64,000 nt of DNA, taken from the NCBI RefSeq assembly GCF_004563925.1, contig NZ_SPNJ01000001.1:310001-374000 (forward strand), in the 5' to 3' direction. The translations under genes and the position numbers were made by a program. This DNA comes from Herbaspirillum sp. 3R11. GTDB lineage: Bacteria; Pseudomonadota; Gammaproteobacteria; Burkholderiales; Burkholderiaceae_D. How positions within the stretch are numbered: the first letter of the stretch is position 1; each line of letters starts with the position of its first letter. This document shows positions 35,244 to 44,507 of this stretch, piece after piece. The notes under the pieces were generated by a model. The model was not told where the DNA came from, did no database searches, and saw nothing but the letters and a program-made list of their open reading frames with translations.

Positions 35244-38168
35244 TCAGCCCGTATTGCGCAGCCCGGCGGCGATGCCGTTGATGGTCAGGTGGATGCCGCG
35301 CTGTACGCGTTCCTCGACCTTCTTGCCGGACGCCGCCGTGGAGCGATGGCGCTTGATGAGCTCGACCTGCAAGTGATTCAGCGGATCGAGATAGGCGAAG
35401 CGGTTCTTGATCGAACGCGCCAGCAGCGGATTGCCGGCCAGGCGATCCTTGTTGCCGGTGATCGAACCGAGCAGCTGGCTGGTGCGTTCATGCTCGCCCA
35501 CGATACGACCGAAGATCGCGTTGCGCAGCTTGCGGTCGGCGACCAGCCCGGCGTAGCGCGAGGCCACGGCCAGGTCGGTCTTGGACAGCACCATGTCCAT
35601 GTTCGACAGCAGCGCGGCGAAGAACGGCCATTCCTTGTACATCGCGCGTAGCGTGGCAAGACGCTTGGATTGCTCCTTGCTGCCGCCTTCCTGCAGCCAT
35701 TCCGACACCGCGCTGCCGAAGCCGTACCAGCCCGGGAACAGCAGGCGGCACTGGCCCCACGAGAAGCCCCACGGAATCGCACGCAGGTCTTCGATACGGC
35801 GCGTCGACTTGCGTGAAGCAGGGCGCGAGCCGATGTTGAGCTCGGCGATTTCGGCGATCGGCGTGGCGGCGAAGAAGTAGTCGGTGAAGCCCGGGGTCTC
35901 GTAGACCAGGTTGCGATAGGCCTGATAGGCGCGGTCGGACAGGTCGCCCATGACGCGTTCGAACTCGGCCAGCTTGCGGGTCTCTTTGGCGTCGGTGGTT
36001 TCCGGCATCAGGCTGGCTTCCAGCGTCGCCGCCACCAGCAGTTCCAGGTTGCGGCGGCCAATTTCCGGATTGGAGAACTTGGACGCAATGATTTCACCTT
36101 GCTCGGTCAGGCGGATCTGGCCGTTGACCGTGCCCGGCGGTTGCGCCAGGATGGCCTGGTAGCTTGGACCGCCGCCGCGACCGACGGTGCCGCCGCGGCC
36201 GTGGAACAGGCGCAGCTTGACGCCGGCGCGGTTGAACAATTCCACCAGGCGGTTTTCCGATTTGTACAACTCCCAGTTCGAGGTCAGGAAGCCGCCGTCC
36301 TTGTTGGAGTCGGAGTAGCCCAGCATGACTTCCTGCAGCTTGCCTTGCTTGACGATCAGCGGCGCCACCAATGGGAATGACAGCCATTGCTCCATGATGT
36401 CGGCGGCGCAGCGCAAGTCGGGAATGGTCTCGAACAGCGGGATCACCATCAGCTCAAGTTCGGACAGCTTCGAGGGATCCTTGGCGTCGGCGTGCAGCAG
36501 GCCGGTTTCCTTTTGCAGCAACAGCACTTCCAGCAAATCGGACGCGGTTTCGGTGTGCGAGATGATGTAGTTGCGGATCGCGCGCGCGCCGTAGCGCTGG
36601 CGGATTTCGCGGGCCGTGCGCAGGATGGTCAGTTCGGAATTGGTTTCGTCCGAATACGTCAGGTACGGCGAATACAGCAGGCGCGGCTTGGCCAGTTCGG
36701 CCAGCAGCAGGGCGATTTTCTTTTCCTCGCTGAGGCCGGCATAGGACGGCTCGACCTGCGCGCTGGCGAACAATTCACCGAGCACGCGCTCGTGCACGTC
36801 GGAGCTTTGGCGCATGTCCAGCGTGGCGAGGTGGAAGCCGAAGATTTCAATCGAACGCTTCAGCACTGCCAGGCGAGGCTTGACCAGCGCGCTGCCGTGG
36901 TTGGCGTTGAGCGAGTCGACCAGCACCTGCAGTTCGGCGATGCATTCCTCAGGCGCGGCGTAATGCGCGGCGGCGCCGACTTCCTGGCGCAGGATGTTGA
37001 CCACGCCGAGATGACGGGCGGTTGCCGCCAGACGCGCGTACACGCCGATCAGCGCGCGGCGGTAGGGCTCGTCGGCGCGATGATTGGAGTTGTCCGGCGA
37101 GGCGTCGGCCAGGGCCAGCAGTTCGGCGCTGGCGTCGACCATCAAGGTCGAGATCGACAGTTCGGCGCCGAGCGCGTGGACTTCATCAAGATAGAAGTCG
37201 AAGATCGTGCTCGACTGGCGTTGCAGCGCGCGCTGCATGGTGCCGGCGTTGACGTTGGGATTGCCGTCGCGGTCGCCGCCGATCCAGCTGCCCATCTGCA
37301 CGAAGGGCGGCAGTTCCGCCGGCGTGGTGCGGGCACTGGTTTTGGCGCGTAAGCGCGACGGAAACTGCGCGTTGATTTCTTCTTCGATGTCGTCGTACAG
37401 CGCCGGCAGTTCACGCAGGAAGGTGATGCGGTAATAGGACAGCGCGTTTTCGATTTCGTCGGCGACCGTTAGCTTGGTGTAGCGCAGCATGCGGGTTTGC
37501 CACAGCGTGGCGATGCGCGCGCGCAGCAGTTCGGTGTTGTCGCGCAATTCCTTCGGCGTCAGCGGCTGGTCGCGCAGCGCCAGCAGGCGGGCGATTTCGC
37601 GCTCGGCGTCGAGGATGCTCTTGCGCTGCACTTCGGTCGGATGCGCGGTCAGCACCGGAGAGATCAGCGACTCGGACAGGAAGTTGCGCACGGTATTGCC
37701 CGACACGCCGGCATTGTCCAGGCGCGACAGCGCGTAGGCCACGCTGCTCGGTTGCGGCGCCGAGCCGGCCAGCAAGTGGGCGCGGCGGCGGCGGTTGTGA
37801 TGCTGGTCTTCGGCGATGTTGGCCAGGTGCGAGAAGTACGAGAACGCGCGCACCACCGAGTTGGTCTGGTCGCGCGTCAGCTTCTTGAGCAGCTTGTCGA
37901 GTTCGGCGCCGGCCTTGGCGTCGGATTCGCGGCGGAAGCGCACGGCGGTCTGGCGTATGGTCTCGACCACTTCGAAGACAGCGTCGCCTTCCTGGTGGCG
38001 CAGCACTTCGCCGAGCAGACGACCGAGCAGGCGGATGTCTTCTTTCAGCGGCGCGTCTTTGTCGGCGCTAGTTTTGGCTACGCGCTTTTCGGCAGACTTT
38101 TCAGCAGATTTATCGGAACGGACAGGGGCAGAACGAGCAGGGGTTTGGGTTTTTGGTTTAGTTGCCAT
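35244..38168 (-). CDS. ppc: phosphoenolpyruvate carboxylase
   Basis: This 974-residue enzyme carboxylates PEP to oxaloacetate. It has the N-terminal catalytic His motif [15 protein letters not shown], the catalytic loop [20 protein letters not shown] near residue 625, and the conserved C-terminus RNTG. Compared with E. coli (883) it carries a Lys/Ser/Ala-rich leader of about 35-40 residues with a SAEKSAEK repeat, probably disordered. ATG 38168 is used; TTG 38177 is possible. It diverges from hemC across 164 bp. PEP from the ttuD/pyk branch would feed this enzyme. Confidence 0.97.
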   Translation of the reverse strand: MATKPKTQTPARSAPVRSDKSAEKSAEKRVAKTSADKDAPLKEDIRLLGRLLGEVLRHQEGDAVFEVVETIRQTAVRFRRESDAKAGAELDKLLKKLTRDQTNSVVRAFSYFSHLANIAEDQHHNRRRRAHLLAGSAPQPSSVAYALSRLDNAGVSGNTVRNFLSESLISPVLTAHPTEVQRKSILDAEREIARLLALRDQPLTPKELRDNTELLRARIATLWQTRMLRYTKLTVADEIENALSYYRITFLRELPALYDDIEEEINAQFPSRLRAKTSARTTPAELPPFVQMGSWIGGDRDGNPNVNAGTMQRALQRQSSTIFDFYLDEVHALGAELSISTLMVDASAELLALADASPDNSNHRADEPYRRALIGVYARLAATARHLGVVNILRQEVGAAAHYAAPEECIAELQVLVDSLNANHGSALVKPRLAVLKRSIEIFGFHLATLDMRQSSDVHERVLGELFASAQVEPSYAGLSEEKKIALLLAELAKPRLLYSPYLTYSDETNSELTILRTAREIRQRYGARAIRNYIISHTETASDLLEVLLLQKETGLLHADAKDPSKLSELELMVIPLFETIPDLRCAADIMEQWLSFPLVAPLIVKQGKLQEVMLGYSDSNKDGGFLTSNWELYKSENRLVELFNRAGVKLRLFHGRGGTVGRGGGPSYQAILAQPPGTVNGQIRLTEQGEIIASKFSNPEIGRRNLELLVAATLEASLMPETTDAKETRKLAEFERVMGDLSDRAYQAYRNLVYETPGFTDYFFAATPIAEIAELNIGSRPASRKSTRRIEDLRAIPWGFSWGQCRLLFPGWYGFGSAVSEWLQEGGSKEQSKRLATLRAMYKEWPFFAALLSNMDMVLSKTDLAVASRYAGLVADRKLRNAIFGRIVGEHERTSQLLGSITGNKDRLAGNPLLARSIKNRFAYLDPLNHLQVELIKRHRSTAASGKKVEERVQRGIHLTINGIAAGLRNTG

Positions 38169-38332
38169 GATCAACAATTGCTACGGTTTTCAGAGGAGAA
38201 AGTCGGGCGTGCTGGTCGAACTGTCAGTGATGCTGCGTGCTAGAATCTGCTCACTTGATTGCCTCACTTTTTTTATATTTTTATGCGCCGGGCATCTTCA
38301 CAGATGACTCGGCGACTACCGGAAGAACCGTC

Positions 38333-39286
38333 TTGAAAGAATTTCCTCCCTCCAGTCTGGTCATCGCTTCACGTGAAAGCCGTCTCGCCATGTGGCAAGC
38401 CGAACACGTGCGCGACCGGTTGGCTGCATTATATCCGCAGTGCAGCATAACCATCCTCGGAATGACCACGCGCGGCGACCAGATCCTCGATCGCACCTTG
38501 TCCAAGGTCGGCGGCAAGGGGCTGTTCGTGAAGGAACTGGAAGTCGCCATGGCCGAGGGGCGCGCCGATTTTGCGGTGCATTCGCTCAAGGACGTGCCGA
38601 TGGAATTGCCGGAAGGTTTTGTGCTGGGCGCCGTTCTGGAGCGCGAAGATCCGCGCGATGCCTTCGTCTCCAACGACTACGCCGGCCTGGACGACTTGCC
38701 CGCCGGCGCCGTGGTCGGCACCAGCAGCCTGCGCCGCCAGGCGCTGATCGCCGCGCGCTATCCGCACCTGGTAATCAAACCCCTGCGTGGCAATCTCGAC
38801 ACGCGCCTGGGCAAACTGGATCGCGGCGACTATGCCGCCATCATCCTTGCCGTGGCCGGCCTGAAACGCCTTGGTCTGGAGTCGCGCATCCGCTCCGCCA
38901 TCGCGCCGGAACAAAGCCTGCCGGCGCCCGGGCAGGGCGCGATGGCGATTGAGATCCTGGCCGACCGCACCGATTTGCAACGCGTGCTGGCGCCGATCAA
39001 CCATCTGGCTACCGATCGTGCCGTGACGGCCGAGCGTACGCTGTCGCGCACCTTCGGCGGCAGCTGCCAGATTCCGCTGGCGGCTTTCGCCACGATAGAC
39101 GGCGATCGCATGCGCATGCGCGCCCTGGTGGCGACGCCGGACGGCAAGCAGATCGCCGAGGCTGAAGCCGAAGGTCCGGCTGATGCGCCGGCCGCGCTGG
39201 GCAAACAGGTTGCCGACTTGCTGCAGACGCAGGGCGCCGAAGCGATTCTGGCGGCGTGCAAGGCTGAGGCTGACGCGGCTGAATGA
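38333..39286 (+). CDS. hemC: hydroxymethylbilane synthase (porphobilinogen deaminase)
   Basis: This 317-residue enzyme links four porphobilinogens into hydroxymethylbilane. It shows [47 protein letters not shown], and the dipyrromethane-cofactor cysteine at residue 245 ([11 protein letters not shown]). The start is taken as TTG 38333, preceded by GGAAGAACCG; the only in-frame ATG (38237) would add 32 residues of hydrophobic, non-conserved sequence. It heads hemC-hemD-hemX-hemY. Confidence 0.93.
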   Translation: MKEFPPSSLVIASRESRLAMWQAEHVRDRLAALYPQCSITILGMTTRGDQILDRTLSKVGGKGLFVKELEVAMAEGRADFAVHSLKDVPMELPEGFVLGAVLEREDPRDAFVSNDYAGLDDLPAGAVVGTSSLRRQALIAARYPHLVIKPLRGNLDTRLGKLDRGDYAAIILAVAGLKRLGLESRIRSAIAPEQSLPAPGQGAMAIEILADRTDLQRVLAPINHLATDRAVTAERTLSRTFGGSCQIPLAAFATIDGDRMRMRALVATPDGKQIAEAEAEGPADAPAALGKQVADLLQTQGAEAILAACKAEADAAE

Positions 39287-39337
39287 TTCGGCACCGCGCA
39301 TTTGCCCCTCTTTACTCTCTGAACTGAAGGGAACGCC

Positions 39338-40120
39338 GTGAAGGAGCTCGCTGCCAGGCCGGTAGTCATCACGCGTCCCTTGGCGCAGGCTGGCGCGTTC
39401 GCCACGCAAGTCACGGCGATCGGCCGCATGCCGGTGATTTTTCCCTTGCTGGAAATCGCGCCGGTGGCCGACAGCGCCGAACTGCAACACGTGCTGTCCA
39501 TGCTGGAGCGGTATGCGCTGGTGGTGTTCGTCAGTCCCAACGCCATCGATGCCGCCTTCCAGTTCATTCCGTCGTGGCCGGGGAATGTCGCCATCGGCAT
39601 CGTCGGCGAAGGCAGCCGGCTGGCCTTGCAGCGCCACGGCGTCGACGAATCCCACGCCACCATCCACGCGCCGCGCAACAGCGAGCGCATGGATTCCGAA
39701 GAATTGTTCAAATCACTCAATCTCGACGCGCTGCGCGGCAAACGCGTGTTGATCGTGCGCGGCCAGGCCGGGCGTGACTTCCTGACCGACATGCTGCGCG
39801 CCAGCCAAGTGGAAGTCGACCACGTGACCGCGTATCAACGCCTGCTGCCGAAAATCGACGCTGAAAAGGCAGTGCATCTGCGCAGCCTGATCGACGCCGG
39901 CAGCGAATGGGTGGTGACCAGTTCCGAGGCTTTGCGCAACCTGCTGCAGATCACGGCCGATGCACTGGGACAGGACTGTGTTGCAAAACTACAACGCAAT
40001 GAAATCATCGTTTCGCACCAGCGGATCGCTGAAACAGCGCACTCGCTGGGTTTCTCCCATGTGACCATGACCGGATCAGGGGACGAACGCCTGATTGCCG
40101 CGTTACAATCCCCTGCATGA
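39338..40120 (+). CDS. hemD: uroporphyrinogen-III synthase
   Basis: This 260-residue enzyme inverts ring D and cyclises hydroxymethylbilane to uroporphyrinogen III. The family is weakly conserved, but PVVITRPLAQAGAFA at the start, VVFVSPNAIDAAF near residue 62, GKRVLIVRGQAGRDFL near 135, VTAYQRLLP and WVVTSSEALRNL are typical. The start is GTG 39338 with AAGGGAA ahead. The stop overlaps hemX by 4 nt. Confidence 0.94.
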   Translation: MKELAARPVVITRPLAQAGAFATQVTAIGRMPVIFPLLEIAPVADSAELQHVLSMLERYALVVFVSPNAIDAAFQFIPSWPGNVAIGIVGEGSRLALQRHGVDESHATIHAPRNSERMDSEELFKSLNLDALRGKRVLIVRGQAGRDFLTDMLRASQVEVDHVTAYQRLLPKIDAEKAVHLRSLIDAGSEWVVTSSEALRNLLQITADALGQDCVAKLQRNEIIVSHQRIAETAHSLGFSHVTMTGSGDERLIAALQSPA

Positions 40121-41286
40121 ACGAACTGCAATCCTCCCCCGACCAGAACCAGCCGGACGCGAAAGCGGCCCCCGGACTGCAGGCGAGCACGGTGCTCCCT
40201 TCCTTTACACCTTCGGACAACGGCGTGCTGAAAAAGCGCCTGCGGCTGCTGACCTTGCTGGTGGTGATTCTCGCCATCGTGCTGGTGGCGCAGTGGTGGG
40301 TCTCGCACAGCGAAATCCGCGGCCTGCGCGAAGAAGTCGCGCGCCGCCTGCAAACCGGCGACGTCGCCAACACCGAAGTCAAGGGCGTGCTCAAGACCGT
40401 CCAGGAAAGCACCAAGGAGTTGCAAGCCAAGGTCAGTGTGCTCGACAGCAAGCAGGCCGAGTCGCAAAGCCAGCAACTGGCGCTTGAACAGCTGTATCAA
40501 GATCTCTCCAAGAACCGCGATGACTGGGCCCTCTCGGAAATCGAAGAAGTGCTCTCGACCGCCAGCCAGCAGCTGGAACTGGCCGGCAACGTCCAGGGTG
40601 CGCTGATCGCCTTGCAAAACGCCGACAAGAGCCTGTCGCGCTCCGACAAGCCGCAATTCATCGCCATTCGCCGCGCCATCGCGCGCGACCAGGACCGCCT
40701 GAAAGCCTTGCCGACGGTTGACGTGCCCGGTATCGCCGTGCGCCTCGACAGCGTCATCGGCCAGATCGACAGCATGCCTTTGCTGTCGGACGAAAAACCC
40801 GTGATGTCGGTGACCGAACCGAAGAAGCAACCGATGCGCGCCGCTCCCAAAGCTGCTGCCAAGGTGAACGGCAAGGAGCAGCCGGCTGCCGCACCGGCAA
40901 GCGACTGGCTGGCCGATGCGCAAGAAAAGTGGCAAAGCTTCAGCGCCGAGATGTGGACCGAATTGAAGCAACTGGTGCGCATTCGCAGCGTCGATACGCC
41001 GGACGCCTTGCTGCTGTCGCCGACTCAGGCGTATTACGCCCGTGAAAACCTCAAGCTGCGCCTGCTCAACGCACGCCTGGCGCTGCTGTCGCGCAATGAG
41101 TTTGCGTTCCGCAACGACCTGGCCGCAGCGCAAGACACCATCGCCAAGTACTTCGACACTCGTGCCAAGCAAGTGCAGACCACGCAGGCAATGTTGAAGC
41201 AAGTCCAGGGCAGCAACCTGTCGATCCAGATGCCGACGCTCAGCGAAAGCATCAACGCGGTGCGCAATTACAAAGGCCGCCGTTAA
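40117..41286 (+). CDS. hemX: HemX-family protein (uroporphyrinogen-III C-methyltransferase-like membrane protein)
   Basis: This 389-residue protein has one membrane helix (about 44-67: LRLLTLLVVILAIVLVAQWWV) after a Pro/Gln-rich cytoplasmic tail, then a long helical periplasmic part (about 70-240, ELYQDLSKNRDDWALSEIEEVL). A C-terminal segment follows (about 265-389, WTELKQLVRIRSVD). It is the HemX family of proteobacterial hem operons, named for similarity to SUMT but lacking the methyltransferase fold; the role is unsettled. The start overlaps hemD by 4 nt (ATGA). Confidence 0.92.
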   Translation: MNELQSSPDQNQPDAKAAPGLQASTVLPSFTPSDNGVLKKRLRLLTLLVVILAIVLVAQWWVSHSEIRGLREEVARRLQTGDVANTEVKGVLKTVQESTKELQAKVSVLDSKQAESQSQQLALEQLYQDLSKNRDDWALSEIEEVLSTASQQLELAGNVQGALIALQNADKSLSRSDKPQFIAIRRAIARDQDRLKALPTVDVPGIAVRLDSVIGQIDSMPLLSDEKPVMSVTEPKKQPMRAAPKAAAKVNGKEQPAAAPASDWLADAQEKWQSFSAEMWTELKQLVRIRSVDTPDALLLSPTQAYYARENLKLRLLNARLALLSRNEFAFRNDLAAAQDTIAKYFDTRAKQVQTTQAMLKQVQGSNLSIQMPTLSESINAVRNYKGRR

Positions 41287-41302
41287 TTAAGACGACAGAA
41301 AT

Positions 41303-42502
41303 ATGCGAATTCTCCTCTGGCTCCTGACCCTGTTTGCTTCCGCCATCGGCCTGGCGGTACTGGCGCGCTTCAATCCCGGCAACGTCGTGCTGTTCTATCC
41401 GCCGTACCGCGTCGATTTGTCGCTCAACTTCTTCCTGGCCGCCGTGGTGGTGCTGTTCATCGCGCTGTACGTGCTGATCCGCGCCGTGCGCCTGACCCAA
41501 AAGCTGCCTGGCCGCGTGATCGCCTATCGCCGCCAGAAGCGTGAAAACGACGGCAACAAGGCTTTGCGTGATTCGATCAAGGCTTTCTTCGAAGGCCGCT
41601 TCGGTCACGCTGAAAAAGCCGCCACGCGCGCTGCCGAATTGCCCGACAACGCCGGCATCGCCGCACTGGTCGGTGCGCGTGCAGCGCACCGTATGCGCCA
41701 GACCGACCGCCGCGACATCTGGCTGGCCAGCACCGACGGCGACAATGGACTCAAGGCCGCGCGCCTGATGACGACGCTGGAATTGCTGGTCGACGATCAC
41801 CAGTTCAAGGCCGCGCTCGATACCGTCGATGAGCTCAACGCCAACGGCACGCGCCACATCCAGGCGCTGCAATGGGCGCTCAAGGCCAACCAGCAAGCCA
41901 AGAACTGGCCAGAAGTGCTGCGTCTGGTGCAAACGCTGGACAAGCGCAATGCGCTGCATCCGGCCTTGTCCAACCGCTTGCGCGAAATGGCCTACGACGC
42001 CTTGCTGTCGGATCGTTCGCACGATGCCGAATCGATTCGCCGCCTGTGGGCCGAGGTGCCCAACGCCGATCGCCTGAAACCTTATATTGCCGCACGCGCC
42101 GCTCAGGCTTTCAGCAGCCGCAGCCTGCACGATGAAGCGCGCACGCTGCTGGAACGTGCATTGGCCGCCGACTGGGATGATCGCCTGATCCGCGCCTACC
42201 GTGATTCAACGGCCGAAGCCGGCTCGCCGGCCTTGCTGGCGCAGATCGAGCGCTGCGAAGCGTGGTTGGCGAAACGTCCGACCGATGCCGAACTGGCGCT
42301 GACGCTGGGCATGTTCTGCCTGCGCCAGAAGCTGTGGGGCAAGGCCCAGCGGCATCTGGAGCAAGCCTTGTCCGATGCCCTTGAGCCGCGCACGGTGCGT
42401 GAATCGCACCTGAGCCTGGCGCAGCTGCATGATGCGCTCGACCAGCATGAGCAAGCTGCGGCACATTACAAGCAATGCGCGCTGGCGACGGCGATCCGCT
42501 AG
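41303..42502 (+). CDS. hemY: HemY-family TPR membrane protein
   Basis: This 399-residue protein of the proteobacterial HemY family (not the protoporphyrinogen oxidase of that name) has two membrane helices (about 3-20 and 40-60: RILLWLLTLFASAIGLAVL and LNFFLAAVVVLFIALYVLI). HemY_N (RALRDSIKAFFEGRFGHAEKAATRA) and TPR-like helices (about 230-395, including LALTLGMFCLRQKLWGKAQRHLEQAL) follow. It probably scaffolds haem-synthesis proteins. It lies 16 nt after hemX; a terminator follows. Confidence 0.93.
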   Translation: MRILLWLLTLFASAIGLAVLARFNPGNVVLFYPPYRVDLSLNFFLAAVVVLFIALYVLIRAVRLTQKLPGRVIAYRRQKRENDGNKALRDSIKAFFEGRFGHAEKAATRAAELPDNAGIAALVGARAAHRMRQTDRRDIWLASTDGDNGLKAARLMTTLELLVDDHQFKAALDTVDELNANGTRHIQALQWALKANQQAKNWPEVLRLVQTLDKRNALHPALSNRLREMAYDALLSDRSHDAESIRRLWAEVPNADRLKPYIAARAAQAFSSRSLHDEARTLLERALAADWDDRLIRAYRDSTAEAGSPALLAQIERCEAWLAKRPTDAELALTLGMFCLRQKLWGKAQRHLEQALSDALEPRTVRESHLSLAQLHDALDQHEQAAAHYKQCALATAIR

Positions 42503-42514
42503 TTTTCTTCCGAT

Positions 42515-42559
42515 AAAAAAGAGCCGCCGGGGCGTTGCGACGACCCGGCGGCTTTTTTT
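42515..42559 (+). terminator. intrinsic terminator of hemCDXY
   Basis: AGCCGCCGGG (42522-42531) pairs with CCCGGCGGCT (42544-42553), preceded by A6 and followed by T7. Confidence 0.92.
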
Positions 42560-42596
42560 ATTGCCTGTTTTCAAGAGCTTGCGGATTCGGCGCGGA

Positions 42597-42627
42597 TTGA
42601 TGCTGATGGCCTGAATGCCGTTATAAT
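42597..42627 (+). promoter_or_regulatory. candidate sigma-70 promoter of ppa
   Basis: A perfect -10 TATAAT (42622-42627) has a TTGATG -35 (42597-42602) at a long 19-nt spacing, 43 nt before the ppa start. Confidence 0.4.
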
Positions 42628-42669
42628 CTCGGGTTTTCCCATCCCTTCATTTCTTTACGAGAAAGCACC

Positions 42670-43209
42670 ATGAGCCTGAATAACGTCCCGTCCGGCCGCG
42701 ACCTGCCCAACGACTTCAATGTGATCATCGAGATCCCGATGAACGCCGATCCGATCAAGTATGAAGTGGACAAGGATAGCGGCGCCATTTTCGTCGACCG
42801 TTTCATGGGCACCGCGATGCACTATCCGTGCAACTACGGTTACATCCCGCAAACCCTGTCCGAAGACGGCGACCCGGTCGACGTGCTGGTGATCACGCCG
42901 TTCCCGCTGTTCCCGGGCGTAGTGGTGCGTTGCCGTCCTATCGGCGTGCTCAAGATGACCGATGAAGCCGGTGTCGACGCCAAATTGCTGGCCGTGCCGG
43001 TCGACAAGGTATTGTCGATTTACACACACTGGCAAAAGCCGGAAGACATGAACGAACTGCGCCTGAAGCAGATCCAGCATTTCTTCGAGCACTACAAAGA
43101 CCTGGAAAAGGGCAAATGGGTCAAGATCGACGGCTGGGAAGGTCCGGAATCCGCCAAGGCAGAAATTCTGGCCGGCGTCGAAGCCTTCAAGAAGCAGCAA
43201 GCCAAGTAA
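42670..43209 (+). CDS. ppa: inorganic pyrophosphatase
   Basis: This 179-residue family I soluble pyrophosphatase hydrolyses PPi to phosphate and pulls biosynthetic reactions forward. Active-site motifs are the Lys/Glu of [20 protein letters not shown], Arg in [21 protein letters not shown], and the signature [10 protein letters not shown] holding the metal-binding aspartates. It is monocistronic between two terminators. Confidence 0.97.
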   Translation: MSLNNVPSGRDLPNDFNVIIEIPMNADPIKYEVDKDSGAIFVDRFMGTAMHYPCNYGYIPQTLSEDGDPVDVLVITPFPLFPGVVVRCRPIGVLKMTDEAGVDAKLLAVPVDKVLSIYTHWQKPEDMNELRLKQIQHFFEHYKDLEKGKWVKIDGWEGPESAKAEILAGVEAFKKQQAK

Positions 43210-43232
43210 TCTGCAGTCCAGGCATTGCCGAT

Positions 43233-43263
43233 AAAAAAGCGCACCCGCGGGTGCGCTTTTTTT
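43233..43263. terminator. bidirectional intrinsic terminator
   Basis: GCGCACCC (43239-43246) pairs with GGGTGCGC (43249-43256) and is flanked by A6 and T7. It ends ppa and, on the other strand, the COG3146 gene. Confidence 0.92.
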
Positions 43264-43276
43264 GCGCCGGTCGCAG

Positions 43277-44428
43277 TCACGTCGAATCTCGAAACGGATT
43301 GCGCTCGTTGAGTTCGCTCAGGTAATCGTCGATGCCGCCGCCTTCGCGCTCAAGGAAGCGTTCCACCGCGTCGGCAAACGAAGGATGCGCCAGCCAGTGC
43401 GCCGACCAGGTTTTCTGCGGCAGGAAACCGCGCGCCATCTTGTGCTCGCCCTGGGCGCCGCCTTCGAACCAGGCAATCTTGTTGTCGATGCAGAATTCCA
43501 GCGGCTGGTAGTAAGCCGTTTCGAAATGCAGGCAGGGGATTTCTTCCAGCGCGCCCCAGTAGCGGCCGTACAGTGCGTCGTCGTCATAGATCACCAGCGA
43601 CGAGGCGACCGGTTTGCCGTCGCGGTAGGCCACTGTCAGCAGCAGGTGCTGCGGCATCCCGGCGGCGATACGCAGGAAAAAATCGAGGTTCAGATAAGGC
43701 GTCGAATGGTGTGCCGCATAAGTGTGGCGGTAGCAGCGGTGGAAAAAGCGCCAGTCGGCTTCACCGGCTTCGTGGCCGCGCAGATGGCGGAATGTCACGC
43801 CTGCTTCGCCTACCTTGCGCCGTTCGGCCAGGATGTTCTTGCGTTTCTTGCGTTCCAGCGTCGCCAGGAACTCGGCGAAGTCGCGGTAGCCTTCGTTATG
43901 CCAGTGGAACTGCACGCCGCTGCGCAGCATGAAGCCGGCTTCAGCCAGCGTCTGCGCCTCTGCCGCCGGCGGGTAGAGCACGTGGGTGGAGGACGTTTGC
44001 GCGGCTTCCTGAAGTTGCTGCAGCGCCTGCACCAGCGCCTGGCGCGCGATGTCGTCAACCGCGAGAAGCCGGCCGCCCGTGACCGGCGTGAATGGAATTG
44101 CCGACAGCAACTTGGGGTAGTAGGGCAGGCCGTGACGCTCGTAGGCTTCGGCCCAGGCCCAGTCGAACACGTACTCGCCGTAGGAGTGATATTTCAGGTA
44201 CAGCGGCAATGCCGCCTTCAAGGCGTCGTCTTGCCACAGCGTCAGGTATTGCGGCTCCCAGCCGGTGTCCTTGGCGGCGGAGCCGCTTTCATGCAGCGCA
44301 TGCAGGAAAGCATAGGACAAAAACGGCGTGGCGTCGGCCTGGGCGGCAAGCAGCGCATCCCATGCCGGCTGGCCAACTTCTGCCAGAGAAGAAATGATTC
44401 GCGTGCGATAATGAGACTCTGCGTTCAC
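43277..44428 (-). CDS. COG3146/DUF482 GNAT-like protein
   Basis: This 383-residue protein matches the COG3146 (DUF482) family, related in fold to GNAT and FemAB aminoacyl/acetyl transferases. Typical segments are PFLSYAFLHALHESGSA near the start, LPLYLKYHSYGEYVFDWAWAEAYERHGLPYYPKLL, KKRKNILAERRKV, HLLLTVAYRDGKPVASSL near residue 270 and FEGGAQGEHKMARGFLPQKTWSAHWL near 340. It is predicted cytosolic with unknown acceptor. It diverges from nadE across about 80 bp. Confidence 0.9.
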   Translation of the reverse strand: MNAESHYRTRIISSLAEVGQPAWDALLAAQADATPFLSYAFLHALHESGSAAKDTGWEPQYLTLWQDDALKAALPLYLKYHSYGEYVFDWAWAEAYERHGLPYYPKLLSAIPFTPVTGGRLLAVDDIARQALVQALQQLQEAAQTSSTHVLYPPAAEAQTLAEAGFMLRSGVQFHWHNEGYRDFAEFLATLERKKRKNILAERRKVGEAGVTFRHLRGHEAGEADWRFFHRCYRHTYAAHHSTPYLNLDFFLRIAAGMPQHLLLTVAYRDGKPVASSLVIYDDDALYGRYWGALEEIPCLHFETAYYQPLEFCIDNKIAWFEGGAQGEHKMARGFLPQKTWSAHWLAHPSFADAVERFLEREGGGIDDYLSELNERNPFRDST

Positions 44429-44507
44429 TGCGTGCAGCTCCCCGGCACCGGTGTTGCGTCCGTACTCTTCGTCATTTTCTTACCGTCATTTCTTACTTGT
44501 CGCCATC

